Shown in pieces: positions 42,628 through 50,734 of a stretch of 64,000 nt of DNA (positions within the stretch are counted from its first letter, which is position 1; each line of letters begins with the position of its first letter). Under the pieces are notes generated by a model that searched no databases, had not been told where the DNA came from, and saw only the letters and a program-made list of their open reading frames with translations. This DNA comes from Pseudonocardia sp. EC080619-01 (GTDB lineage: Bacteria; Actinomycetota; Actinomycetes; Mycobacteriales; Pseudonocardiaceae). The position numbers were made by a program, and so were the translations under genes. Location: positions 434,001 to 498,000 of the forward strand of contig NZ_CP012185.1 in NCBI RefSeq assembly GCF_001420995.1. Direction: 5' to 3'.

Positions 42628-43595
42628 CCGTGGTTCATCCCGGCGTGGTGGTCGACGGGGGCGTCCGCCCCGACGGGCCCCTGCTCGGGCTCGTTTGCGA
42701 AGAACAGCCACAGGTTGGTCGGGATGTCTCGGCCCGCGACCGTTTCACCGCCCGCCTGCGCGGAGCGCAGCGCGTCGATCGAGGTCAGGCACTTCTCCCT
42801 GCCCGCGGAACAGTTGCCGTCCCGGTCAGGCCAGACCGACTGTTCGCGGACCAGGACGACGATGACCTGCCACCAGACCTGGCCGTCCTCCGTGGTCTCG
42901 GCGATATGACTGTGGCTCGGTAGTGGAACCACGACGCCCGGCCCGACCGTCGGCACCGCGGCCGGCGGGTCCACCGGCAGCTCGCCGGGGAGGCCGGGCG
43001 CGCCGGGCAGATCCGGCGCCGGGACGCCGACGATGTTGCGGACGGCCTCGCCCGCGATCGGGTCGATCAGCACGGCGCTGGGGTGCATGGTGCACGAACC
43101 GAACGGGAGCCGCTTCGCCGTGACCGGCGGTCCGGGTTCCGGGCACTGCAGATCGACGGCGGGGGTGGGGTCTAGGCCTTCGGGGACGCCGTTCCCGTTC
43201 GCGTCGAACGTGGGGACGATCGCCCAGAACCGCCGGGCCTGCTCGGCAGGGATCCCGGCCGGACTGATCACGGGTTCGGAACCGCCGGCCGTCTCTCCGG
43301 CGATGCATTCGGGCACGTACATCTCGTCGGGGTCCGCTGCGGCCGGGACACCGTCGCCCTCACGCGCCACGCCATCGAGGTCGTCGAACGGCTCGATCGT
43401 GCAGTGGAAGTTCTGCCCGTAGGTGAAGACCTGGTTCTGTCCCTCGGCGAAGCCTTCGGTCTGATTCACCTCGAGCGGGCGGACAGCGTTGTTGCCGGTC
43501 GGGTCGGCGACGGCACCGGACACCGCGATGCCGGACGCGACGAGGGCGCAGCTCACGGAGACGATCAGCTTGGACCGGGTCAGGCGCAATGCCAC
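42624..43595 (-). CDS. Secreted protein with His/Met-rich C terminus, first gene of the copper operon
   Basis: 323 residues from GTG 43595; TTG 43589, with gaggag five bases upstream, may be the true start. The signal peptide is LIVSVSCALVASGIAVSGAV. The mature protein has five or more Cys (NFHCTIEPFDD, YVPECIAGE, CTMHPSAVLID, NCSAGREKCLTSI) suited to disulfides. A PSHSHIAETTEDGQVWWQVI segment precedes a tail DHHAGMNHG that looks like a copper-binding His/Met motif. I recognise no named family. It begins a four-gene operon in which every gene overlaps the next by 4 bp. Confidence 0.8.
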   Translation of the reverse strand: MALRLTRSKLIVSVSCALVASGIAVSGAVADPTGNNAVRPLEVNQTEGFAEGQNQVFTYGQNFHCTIEPFDDLDGVAREGDGVPAAADPDEMYVPECIAGETAGGSEPVISPAGIPAEQARRFWAIVPTFDANGNGVPEGLDPTPAVDLQCPEPGPPVTAKRLPFGSCTMHPSAVLIDPIAGEAVRNIVGVPAPDLPGAPGLPGELPVDPPAAVPTVGPGVVVPLPSHSHIAETTEDGQVWWQVIVVLVREQSVWPDRDGNCSAGREKCLTSIDALRSAQAGGETVAGRDIPTNLWLFFANEPEQGPVGADAPVDHHAGMNHG

Positions 43596-44293
43596 TCCTC
43601 GGGGTCGGCAGGGAGCGCGGCCGCAGATCGGGGCGGTGAACTGCGACAGGCTGGTTCGGGCCGCTCACGCGGCGGGCCGGTGACCGCGGTGTCGAGGGCG
43701 TCGCCACCAGCGCGGTGCAGGTGGAAGGGGAGGGCCCGCGACCCGTCGATCTCCAGGCAACGACCGTAGGGAGACGAGCGGCGGTCGCCCACCCTCAGAT
43801 GAGGGTGGGCGACCGCCGCTCGGTGTCCAGTCCGGATCTGGCGGTGAACAGGGCCTCGTGCGGTACGCAGTCCGTGTCCGTGTCCGTGTCCGGTCGCGGC
43901 GAGCTGCCGACGATCGACCGGCAGCTGGATGTGCTGTCCGGAGTAGGTCTCCGTCATTGCAGGCCGGGAGGTCTGTCCCATGGCTGGTCGTAGCGCAACG
44001 ACAGGGGTTCCGCGTGGGGATCTGTCGCGAAGGCCTTCACCGTGGATCCCACGGGTTCGGAGTTCGACCCCGTGTCTCAGCTGAACACTGCCCGCTGGTC
44101 GGCTCGGCAGCCGGGTGCCCGCTTCGTGGTGGCAGCGCCCGCGGGACTGCCGCCCGGCCCGCTGGGGTGGCAGAGGTCATGGTGCTGATCTGTTGCTCAT
44201 CGTGGAACGGAGAGCAGGACTTGTGAGTGAAGTCACTCCCTGGCAAAGTCGGAGTCGCACGAGGCCCCGTCCACCACCGTTGGGGGCCACCCA
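43596..44293. other. 698-bp divergent intergenic region with a large hairpin
   Basis: No supported gene. It holds the promoters of the minus-strand copper operon and the plus-strand PadR gene, plus the perfect 21-bp inverted repeat at 43776-43821. Confidence 0.5.
43776..43821. repeat. Perfect 21-bp inverted repeat with 4-base loop
   Basis: Arms 43776-43796 and 43801-43821 are exact complements around agat. It has the stability of an intrinsic terminator, yet lies about 180 bp upstream of the copper operon start and about 470 bp upstream of the PadR gene, so it terminates no annotated gene. It may end an unannotated small transcript or form a leader structure for the copper operon. Confidence 0.85.
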
Positions 44294-44716
44294 TGGCTGA
44301 ACTGGAACCGCGGAACTTCCTGACACCGTGTCTGCTGCTCCTGCGCGAGCAGGACGACCACGGCTACGGGCTGGCCGGACGGTTGCGCCCGCCTGCACGA
44401 TGGTGAGGGCGACGCCGGTGGGATCTACCGTGCCCTACGCGGGATGGAGAAGCGCGGATTCGTCCGATCCGAGTGGCACGCCTCGGCCGTCGGGCCCGCC
44501 CGGCGCACCTACCACTTGACGGCCGCGGGCCAGGCTCACCTGGACGGCCAGGTCCGGAATCTCGAGGAGGCGCACGCGGCACTGCAGGAGTTCCTGGACC
44601 GCTACGCCGCGGTGAACGGGATCGCTCACGAGGGGGTGACCCATGCCTGCTCCGAGCCCCCGCGACGGCGACCCGTCGCCTCCACCCTGCGCCCCCACAG
44701 CCGCGACATCGAGTGA
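44294..44716 (+). pseudogene. PadR-family regulator with one frameshift
   Basis: ATG 44294 starts MAELEPRNFLTPCLLLLRE and QDDHGYGLAGRL, a PadR winged helix. At about 44386-44391, in a c-rich stretch, the frame shifts by one base and the rest continues as RLHDGEGDAGGIYRALRGME, KRGFVRSEWHASAVGPARRT and YHLTAAGQAHLDGQVRN to 44716. Without the extra base it would be a normal 140-residue PadR protein. In PadR proteins this region is the DNA-binding wing, so the truncated product would be inactive. A sequencing error is possible. Confidence 0.75.
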
Positions 44717-44927
44717 ACCTGACGGTCGATCCTGCTCCGGTCCGGAGTGCATCACCTGCTCGGACGCGGCGGTCGAGGCCACCGTCGCGGTGCTGCTCGA
44801 CGACGAGATGGCGTTGGTCGACACCGGCGCCGGCACTCATGAGCAGGTGAGCATCGCTCTGGTCTCGGCCGCGGTCGGCGACCGGGTGCTGGTGCACGTC
44901 GGTGAGGCGATCGGGCGGCTCGGATGA
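44643..44927 (+). CDS. HypC/HupF-like hydrogenase maturation chaperone
   Basis: 94 residues from ATG 44643, overlapping the end of the PadR gene. After a Pro/Ser-rich start comes the HypC-like fold: CITCSDAAVEATVAVLLDDE, ALVDTGAGTHEQVSIALVSA and VGDRVLVHVGEAIGRL. HypC proteins carry the Fe(CN)2CO group with HypD for NiFe hydrogenase. The usual N-terminal MCLxxP is replaced by an internal CxxC, as in the actinobacterial two-Cys variant. It is coupled to a truncated hypF, with no hydrogenase genes in view. Confidence 0.75.
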   Translation: MPAPSPRDGDPSPPPCAPTAATSSEPDGRSCSGPECITCSDAAVEATVAVLLDDEMALVDTGAGTHEQVSIALVSAAVGDRVLVHVGEAIGRLG

Positions 44928-45409
44928 CCGGTACGGTCAGGACTGTCGAGCGCCGGACCGTCCGGGTGACCGGGATCGTGCAGGGCGTCGGCTTCCGACC
45001 GTTTGTGTACCGGGCGGCGACCGGTCTGGGGCTGTCCGGCTTCGTCGGTAACGACGAACGCGGGGTGCTGATCGAGGCCGAAGGCCCCGCAGGCGCCTTG
45101 GACGAGCTACTGCGCCTGTTGCGCGAACAGGCTCCACCGCTGGCAGTGGTGGGCGGGGTGCTGGCCAGGTCCGTGCCGCCGCGCGGCGGCACCGGGTTCA
45201 CGATCGCGGCCAGCACCGCGGCGGTCGGCTCGGCTGCCACCCTCATCTCGCCGGACACCGCGACGTGCTCGCACGGTCGGGTGTGGTCGCACTCGGTCGG
45301 TGAGCTGTCGACGAGGTGTCCAGGACGACCTTCGAGCGAAAGCTGTCGTCGGATCGCGCCCGCACGGGTACCTCAAGCTTGCCCCTTCCCGCCGAGCTGC
45401 GCGAGGTGA
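44924..45409 (+). pseudogene. hypF: Truncated hypF (carbamoyltransferase) fragment
   Basis: The first about 115 residues are HypF's acylphosphatase domain and lead-in: RRTVRVTGIVQGVGFRPFVY then GLSGFVGNDERGVLIEAEGP and TLISPDTATC. In intact HypF this continues into a Cys-rich zinc finger, a YrdC domain and the carbamoyltransferase domain (about 750 residues in total). Here the homology ends abruptly near 45270 and the frame continues as unrelated sequence to 45409. HypF makes the cyanide ligand of NiFe hydrogenase from carbamoyl phosphate; this fragment cannot. Confidence 0.8.
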
Positions 45410-45752
45410 CGAGGGTGGAGGACCGGGTCGAGATCCGTCGGCTGCGCCCGTGCGGGCCTGCCGATCGAGAGAGCGCACGGCAGCTGGGCTTAGCCCGGAA
45501 GCGGACCCGGTCAGCGCCACATAGCGATCGTTCGCCGGACTACCAGCGGCAGGCTCGGAGATCGGTGGTCGACGCCGACGAGCCGAAGATCTGAGCGAGT
45601 TCCGGTGGAGCGAGTCAGCGCCTGCGCGAGTGTCCGAAGGGGTCGCGCCGTGCACGGCGGCACTGAGCAACTTGATCGTCCGGGCCTACCGCGGCGAGCT
45701 CGTTGAAGCGGCGGCGCGGCCAGACCGATTGTCGTCGTAGCTTCGATCGTAG
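45410..45752. other. 343-bp region without a supported gene
   Basis: It follows the hypF truncation point and shows no recognisable coding sequence. It is probably scar sequence from the deletion of hydrogenase genes. Confidence 0.45.
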
Positions 45753-45768
45753 TTATCACATATGATAA
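45753..45768 (+). promoter_or_regulatory. Promoter/operator of the nucleotidyltransferase-HTH pair
   Basis: TTATCACATATGATAA has 6-bp inverted arms TTATCA/TGATAA around CATA and contains a good -10 hexamer, TATGAT (45761-45766). The GTG start at 45778 lies where transcription should begin, so the mRNA may be leaderless. An operator placed over the -10 box fits autorepression by the HTH partner. Confidence 0.6.
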
Positions 45769-45777
45769 GATCTCGCA

Positions 45778-46503
45778 GTGGATGGCCGAGAACGTGATTC
45801 ACCCACGCGGCACTCGCTCGGCGAGCTAGGGCCCGAGCTGACTGCTGTGCTCGAGTCCGCCGCCCGCCTACAGGAGATCGTGCCCGATGCGGTTCTGGTC
45901 GGTGGATCCGCGGCCGCTCTCTATGCAGGGCATCGCGATTCGTTCGATCACGACCATGTCCTCGCTGATCTGCGCGACCGGTTCGACACGGTCTTGGAGG
46001 CGATCGAGTCGGAGGACGGCTGGGTCACCAACCGTGTGAGGCCGGGGAAGATCATTTTAGGTCGGTTGGGAGACATCGAAGCGGGTGTCCGGCAGATGAT
46101 CCGGGCACGCCCACTGGAGACCGCGACTGTGCAGCTGGCCTCCGGGCGCGAGCTGCGTGTCCCTACGGCCGAGGAGACGCTCCGGATCAAGGGGTTTCTG
46201 ATCGTCCGCCGAAATCAGACTCGGGACTACCTGGATGTCGCAGCCCTCGCCGACCGTTACGGCATTGCCCCATCGGCCGCAGTGCTTGCCCGGCTCGATT
46301 CCTACTATCAGGACCAGCGTGGCGAGGGGCGCGGTGTGGCGGCACAGCTTGCTCGGCAACTGGCCGACCCCCGGCCCAAGGACGTCTCTGTCACCGGACA
46401 ACTCGACGCGTACCGCAATCTCGCTGCCCGGTGGACCAAGTGGGAGCAGGTTCGTGAGGTATCCGGGGAGATAGCCGCCGAGATGGCTGAAGGTGAGGTG
46501 TGA
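45778..46503 (+). CDS. Nucleotidyltransferase-fold protein (AbiEii/MNT-like, putative toxin)
   Basis: 241 residues from GTG 45778. Residues about 40-65 read AVLVGGSAAALYAGHRDSFD HDH, the GS...DxD metal/nucleotide site of minimal nucleotidyltransferases, here with the DHD pair following the FD. A helical C-terminal half follows (TLRIKGFLIVRRNQTRDYLD and on) with the conserved Lys typical of AbiEii/TglT-like proteins. Such proteins transfer nucleotides to tRNA or a partner protein and act in toxin-antitoxin or phage defence. It is followed after 4 bp by an HTH protein, the likely antitoxin. Confidence 0.75.
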   Translation: MDGRERDSPTRHSLGELGPELTAVLESAARLQEIVPDAVLVGGSAAALYAGHRDSFDHDHVLADLRDRFDTVLEAIESEDGWVTNRVRPGKIILGRLGDIEAGVRQMIRARPLETATVQLASGRELRVPTAEETLRIKGFLIVRRNQTRDYLDVAALADRYGIAPSAAVLARLDSYYQDQRGEGRGVAAQLARQLADPRPKDVSVTGQLDAYRNLAARWTKWEQVREVSGEIAAEMAEGEV

Positions 46504-46507
46504 CGTA

Positions 46508-46942
46508 GTGACCCTGTCCTTTCGGAACCTGACGGTCGACCCGTCCGATCCGGTACGTGACTGGCCGACCGAGGCAGTGCAGGCAGCCCTCGAACGGGGT
46601 GATCTCGGCCATTGGCAACGGCTCAGCGCCGAGATCCGGCAGGAGCCGTGGGGCCGGACCGCCCGTCAGGTGGAGGAGGTTCTCACCCACTCGCGGCCCT
46701 ACGGCGTCGCCGAGCTCATGGAACGTGTGATCGCTCGGGCGCGCGATCGCGCGGTAGCCGCCGAACGCGAGACCGTAGCCGCCGAGGTTCGTCGCGCCAT
46801 CGAACGAGCGAACATGACCCGCGCCCAGCTCGCCGCACTGCTCGGCACCTCGGCGTCGCGGCTGTCCACCTATGCCAGCGGCCGCGTCACACCGTCGGCG
46901 ACGTTCATGGTTCGCCTGCGTCGCACCCTCGACTCTGGGTGA
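46508..46942 (+). CDS. XRE-type HTH protein, probable antitoxin
   Basis: 144 residues from GTG 46508. An N-terminal helical domain (DWPTEAVQAALERGDLGHWQ, RTARQVEEVLTHSRPYGVAE) would contact the partner. The C-terminal helix-turn-helix is IERANMTRAQLAALLGTSAS followed by RLSTYASGRVTPSATFM. It lies 4 bp after the nucleotidyltransferase gene. In known AbiE systems the HTH antitoxin gene comes first; here the order is reversed. Confidence 0.75.
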   Translation: MTLSFRNLTVDPSDPVRDWPTEAVQAALERGDLGHWQRLSAEIRQEPWGRTARQVEEVLTHSRPYGVAELMERVIARARDRAVAAERETVAAEVRRAIERANMTRAQLAALLGTSASRLSTYASGRVTPSATFMVRLRRTLDSG

Positions 46943-47047
46943 CCGGTCGCGCGACACGACTCGGGCGGGCGGACCTCGACGACGGTGAGGTGGCGGCCAG
47001 TCCGTTGGGGGAGGGAAGCCAGGGCCGGTCGGCCCCGGCATGCCCCG

Positions 47048-47986
47048 TCAGCCGGGCAGGTGGGCTCCGGTCATCAGTTCGGCCAGGTCGTCCGGCCGCA
47101 GGAACGACGGCGGGGGTGGCGGCCCCCAGGAGAACAGCCCCTTGGCCCCCTCCAGGGTCTCCGGCGTCCACAGCTGGTCGTCGATGACGGAGTCCATGTC
47201 GGAGTAGTACTCGGAGAAGTTCCCGGCCGGGTCCTTGAGGTACCAGAAGAAGTTCGACCCGGCGTGGTGGCGGCCGAGGCCCCACACGTGCCGGTCGGGG
47301 TCGGCCTCCAGCATCGCGGCCGCGCCGCGGCCGACGTCGTCGACGTCGTCGACCTGCCACGAGGTGTGGTGCAGGAAGCTGACCGGCGCGTTCATCGCGA
47401 GCACGTTGTGGTGGTCGGTGGAGCAGCGCATGAACGCCCCGGCGCCGGCGACGCGGTCGGAGAGCTTGAACCCGATGCCGTCGAGGAAGAAACGCTCGGT
47501 GGTGGCGATGTCGGTGCTGCCGAGCACGACGTGGCCCAGCTTGCGCGGGCGGACCCGGTCGTCGCGCAGGACTCCCGGCGCGCGGGCGCCGGCGCGCTCG
47601 ATGCGGCCGGGCCCGTTGTACGGCGTCGGGGCCACCTCGGGCTGCACGATCCGCGGGGTGACGGCGACCTGGACGTCGACCCCGCTGGCGGGCTCGGTGG
47701 TGTGCAGGCGGTCGCCGTCGCGGGTCGAGAACACCCCCATCGACGCCAGCCCGGCGGCGGCGCGGCCGAGGTCGTCCGGGTCGTCGGCGCCGACGGTGAT
47801 CGCAACGAGCCGGCGGACGGCGGTGCGGACGAGGGTGAGCTGCTCGCCACCGTCGGTGGTGGCGAAGCGGCGCTCTTCGGAGGACCCGCCCTCGACGGGG
47901 GCCAGGCCGAAATCGGTGTAGTACTGAGCGGTGGCGTCGAGGTCGGGTACGCCGATGGTGACCGAGGCGAGGCGGTGCAGGCTCAC
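47048..47986 (-). CDS. Extradiol (catechol 2,3-) dioxygenase, type I
   Basis: 312 residues from GTG 47986, overlapping the stop of the upstream hydrolase gene. It has two glyoxalase-fold modules; the second carries the 2-His-1-Glu iron site: RPRKLGHVVLGSTD, VSFLHHTSWQVDDVDD and PAGNFSEYYSD. It cleaves the ring of a catechol-type substrate next to the hydroxyls using Fe(II) and O2. It is the last of four genes with the hydroxylase and reductase that would make the catechol. The substrate is unknown; HsaC of steroid degradation is a relative in the same kind of pathway. Confidence 0.88.
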   Translation of the reverse strand: MSLHRLASVTIGVPDLDATAQYYTDFGLAPVEGGSSEERRFATTDGGEQLTLVRTAVRRLVAITVGADDPDDLGRAAAGLASMGVFSTRDGDRLHTTEPASGVDVQVAVTPRIVQPEVAPTPYNGPGRIERAGARAPGVLRDDRVRPRKLGHVVLGSTDIATTERFFLDGIGFKLSDRVAGAGAFMRCSTDHHNVLAMNAPVSFLHHTSWQVDDVDDVGRGAAAMLEADPDRHVWGLGRHHAGSNFFWYLKDPAGNFSEYYSDMDSVIDDQLWTPETLEGAKGLFSWGPPPPPSFLRPDDLAELMTGAHLPG

Positions 47987-48837
47987 GATGTTCTCCCGGG
48001 GACGAAGGTCTGGGTGAGGGTGCCGATGCCGGAGATCCGGCTGGTGAGGACCTCGCCCGCCTGCAGGAAGCGGGGCGGGGTCCGGCCGGCGCCGACGCCG
48101 GCGGGGGTTCCCGTGAACAGCAGGTCGCCGGGAAGCAGCGGCGTCACCGCGGACAGGCCCTCGATCAGCGCGGGGATCCCGAAGAGCAGGTCGCCGGTGG
48201 TGCCGTCCTGCACGGTCTCGCCGTCGACGGCGCAGCTCAGCGCGAGCGTTGCGGGGTCGTCGAACTCGTCGACGGTCACGACCCAGGGGCCGGTGGGTGC
48301 GAATCCGCGGTGGGACTTGCCGAGGCTGAACTGCGGGGCGGGGCCGGACAGCTGCCCGACCCGCTCGGACAGGTCCTGCCCTGCGGTCAACCCGGCCACG
48401 TGGGACCAGGCGTCTGCGGCGGGGATCCGGTCGGCGCGCCGGCCGATGATGGCGACGAGCTCGACCTCCCAGTCGGTGTTCCCGCCGGGTGGCAGCTCCA
48501 CCGTGGTCACCGGCCCGGTCAGCGACGAGCGGAACTTGGTGAACACCGGCGGGAACCGGTCCGGGACGGCGAGCTTGGACTCCGCGGCGTGGTCGCGGTA
48601 GTTCAGGCCGATCGCGAACACCTGCGCGGGTGCGGGCACCGGCGCGCCCAGCTCACCGTGGGTGAACGGGACGGCGTCGGCGCCGTCCACAGCGCACGCC
48701 CAGGTGGTGAAGGCGTCCCAGTCGTCGTAGACATTCTGTGGGTCCGGGCCGAATCGGCCGTTCGATGCCTTTTCGGCGTCGACCGCGCCGCCGTCGGTGA
48801 ACACGGCGAGGCGGCCCGCCAGGTTTCCGTAGCGCAT
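47983..48837 (-). CDS. Fumarylacetoacetate hydrolase (FAH)-family protein
   Basis: 284 residues from ATG 48837, with gaggag upstream. FAH-fold signatures are QVFAIGLNYRDHAAES, TDWEVELVAIIGRRADRIPA (metal-binding acidic residues), QDLSERVGQLSGPAPQFSLG and LLPGDLLFTGTPAGVGAGR. Members hydrolyse, decarboxylate or isomerise ring-cleavage products. It lies between the monooxygenase and the dioxygenase genes, so it probably acts on the ring-fission product. Confidence 0.88.
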   Translation of the reverse strand: MRYGNLAGRLAVFTDGGAVDAEKASNGRFGPDPQNVYDDWDAFTTWACAVDGADAVPFTHGELGAPVPAPAQVFAIGLNYRDHAAESKLAVPDRFPPVFTKFRSSLTGPVTTVELPPGGNTDWEVELVAIIGRRADRIPAADAWSHVAGLTAGQDLSERVGQLSGPAPQFSLGKSHRGFAPTGPWVVTVDEFDDPATLALSCAVDGETVQDGTTGDLLFGIPALIEGLSAVTPLLPGDLLFTGTPAGVGAGRTPPRFLQAGEVLTSRISGIGTLTQTFVPGRTS

Positions 48838-48848
48838 CAGAACTCCTC

Positions 48849-50063
48849 TCAGACCAGGGCCGTCACGTCGCCGCGGATCCCCAGCAGGGACTTGCCGTAG
48901 ACCTCGGTCGCGATCTCGGGGTTGACGACGGCGTGGCGGCTGGCGGTCTCGGAGTCGCGCCAGATGCGCTGCAGCGGGCTGGATTCGGCGAACGACGAGG
49001 CGCCGTGCGCGGAGACGAGGATGCGGATCGCCTCGCGGGCGTGGGTGACCGCGGCACCGGTGTCCATCCGCAGCCGGGCCCGGGTGTCGTAGTCGGGGTA
49101 CTCGCCGCGGGCGGCGTAGGAGTCGATATCGGCGGCGGCGCGGTAGGCATGCAGGTGCGCGGAGTCGATCAGCGACGCGGCCTTGGCGACGGCGAGCTGC
49201 ACGGTCGGCGCACCGACCTGGGTGTCGTAGAAGGTGTAGGAGATCGAACGCTTCGGGGCCTTCTCACACACGAGGTCCAGGGCGGCCTGCGCCATGCCCA
49301 GCTGCGGTCCGGCCAGCACCAGGGCCGCGACCGGCACGAACGCGGACCGGTAGAGCGCCTCGTCGGGGTGGGCGAGCTCGTTCGCGCCGACGATGGCGGG
49401 CCCGACCGAGACGTAGCGGTGGGTCGGGACGAACACCTCCTCGGCGACCAGGGTGTTGGACGCGGTGCCGCGCATGCCGGCGACGAACCAGGTGTCCTCG
49501 ACGGTCAGATCGGACATCGGGATCAGGACCATGCCCTGGTCGGTCGGGGTGTCATCGGCGTCGGTCAGCGGGAGGCCGACCAGCGCCCACTCGGAATGCG
49601 CCGAGCCCGACGCCCAGCCCCAACGGCCGGTGACGATCCAGCCGCCCTCGACCGGGCGGGCCGCGCCGGTCGGGGCCAGCACGCCGGCGACCCGGGCGTC
49701 CGGGTTCTCTCCCCAGACGTCGCGCTGGGCCTGCTCGGGCCACAGCCCGGTGAACCACGCGCAGACGTTCATCAGGGTCGTGACCCATGCCGTCGAGGCG
49801 CAGCCCCGGGCGAGTTCCCGGGAGACCTCCAGCTTGGTGCGGAAGTCGGTCTGCAGACCGCCGAACCGGGTGGGACGCATGATCGACAGCAGGCCGGCCT
49901 CGTCGAGGGCGGTGATGTTCTCCTCGACGACGCGGCGGTCGGCCTCGGTGGTGGCGGCGTTGCCGGCCAGCAGGGGGACGAGCTTGGCGGCGCGGCCGAC
50001 GAGGTCGGCTCGGCGTTCGCGGTCGGCGTCTGTGGCGCCGGGTCGGTCCAGGATGATGCTCAT
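48849..50063 (-). CDS. Flavin-dependent monooxygenase, oxygenase component (HsaA/HpaH-like, acyl-CoA dehydrogenase fold)
   Basis: 404 residues from ATG 50063, with aaggag nine bases upstream. Residues show the acyl-CoA dehydrogenase-like fold of two-component phenol hydroxylases: EAGLLSIMRPTRFGGLQTDF, ARGCASTAWVTTLMNVCAWF, GWIVTGRWGWASGSAHSEWA and LLGIRGDV at the end. It uses reduced flavin from a separate reductase (the next gene upstream, 50112) and O2 to ortho-hydroxylate a phenol, giving the catechol for the dioxygenase at 47048. It resembles HsaA of steroid catabolism but no other steroid genes are here. Confidence 0.88.
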   Translation of the reverse strand: MSIILDRPGATDADRERRADLVGRAAKLVPLLAGNAATTEADRRVVEENITALDEAGLLSIMRPTRFGGLQTDFRTKLEVSRELARGCASTAWVTTLMNVCAWFTGLWPEQAQRDVWGENPDARVAGVLAPTGAARPVEGGWIVTGRWGWASGSAHSEWALVGLPLTDADDTPTDQGMVLIPMSDLTVEDTWFVAGMRGTASNTLVAEEVFVPTHRYVSVGPAIVGANELAHPDEALYRSAFVPVAALVLAGPQLGMAQAALDLVCEKAPKRSISYTFYDTQVGAPTVQLAVAKAASLIDSAHLHAYRAAADIDSYAARGEYPDYDTRARLRMDTGAAVTHAREAIRILVSAHGASSFAESSPLQRIWRDSETASRHAVVNPEIATEVYGKSLLGIRGDVTALV

Positions 50064-50111
50064 CGTCGAGCTCCTTGTCATGAGTGCGTGCGGGTCATGA
50101 GTGCGTGCCGG

Positions 50112-50606
50112 TCACGGTGCGAATGCGGAGTGCGTGCCGAAGGTGCGGCGAGCGTGGACCAGGGGCGCGGCCTCGGCGGTCGCGGCGGTGTGGACGGTGA
50201 CGACGAGCAGGTCGTGGTCACCGGCGGGCACCCTCTGCCGGACCGTCCCGGCCAGCCATGCGGTCGTGCCGGGCAGCCGCGGGGCGCCGTCGTCGGCGCT
50301 CCAGTCGATGCCGGCGAACTTGTCGGCCCCGCGCCGGGCGAAATGCAGCGCGAGGCCCTCCTGCCCGTCGGCCAGGACATTGACCCCGAGCACGGCGCCG
50401 GCGTGCAGGTGCCCCAGCAGCGCCGAGCCGTGGTCGAGGGCGATCGACACCAGCGGCGGGTCGAGCGACAACGAGGCGAGGCTCGACACGGTCGTCCCGT
50501 GCGGACGGCCGGCCTCGGTCAGCACGGTGGCCACCGTGACCGGTGCGCACACCGCGCCCATGAGGTCCCGGAACGAGGTCCGGTCGATCGTCGGTGATCG
50601 GTCCAC
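50112..50606 (-). CDS. Flavin reductase component of the monooxygenase
   Basis: 164 residues from GTG 50606, after aaggagcttcag. It has the flavin reductase-like domain: FRDLMGAVCAPVTVATVLTE, TTVSSLASLSLDPPLVSIAL and GHLHAGAVLGVNVLADGQEG. It reduces FMN or FAD with NAD(P)H and hands it to the oxygenase encoded next. It is the first gene of the minus-strand operon, divergent from ribBA across a region with inverted repeats. Confidence 0.88.
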   Translation of the reverse strand: MDRSPTIDRTSFRDLMGAVCAPVTVATVLTEAGRPHGTTVSSLASLSLDPPLVSIALDHGSALLGHLHAGAVLGVNVLADGQEGLALHFARRGADKFAGIDWSADDGAPRLPGTTAWLAGTVRQRVPAGDHDLLVVTVHTAATAEAAPLVHARRTFGTHSAFAP

Positions 50607-50689
50607 CTGAAGCTCCTTCGCCCCGTGCCGGATGTCGGTGGTGCCGGATCAGGAGACCGCCGCACCGGGTCGGGCCGCTTGGTCCCGGA

Positions 50690-50734
50690 GTTCAAGCCGC
50701 GGCGACCGCGTTGAACCGGGGTGACGGCGGTCAC
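50690..50734. promoter_or_regulatory. Inverted repeats in the divergent promoter region
   Basis: GTTCAA (50690-50695) and TTGAAC (50711-50716) form one inverted repeat. GTGAC (50721-50725) and GTCAC (50730-50734) form another. They lie between the start of the flavin reductase gene and ribBA, in position to control both. The PucR regulator encoded at 52097 is a possible binder. Confidence 0.45.

Noticed and set aside
47048..50606. Steroid (hsa/kst) degradation cluster
   Set aside because: HsaA/HsaB/HsaC-like enzymes occur, but no HsaD, HsaE-G, kstD, kshA/B or KstR-type genes accompany them, so a general aromatic pathway is safer.
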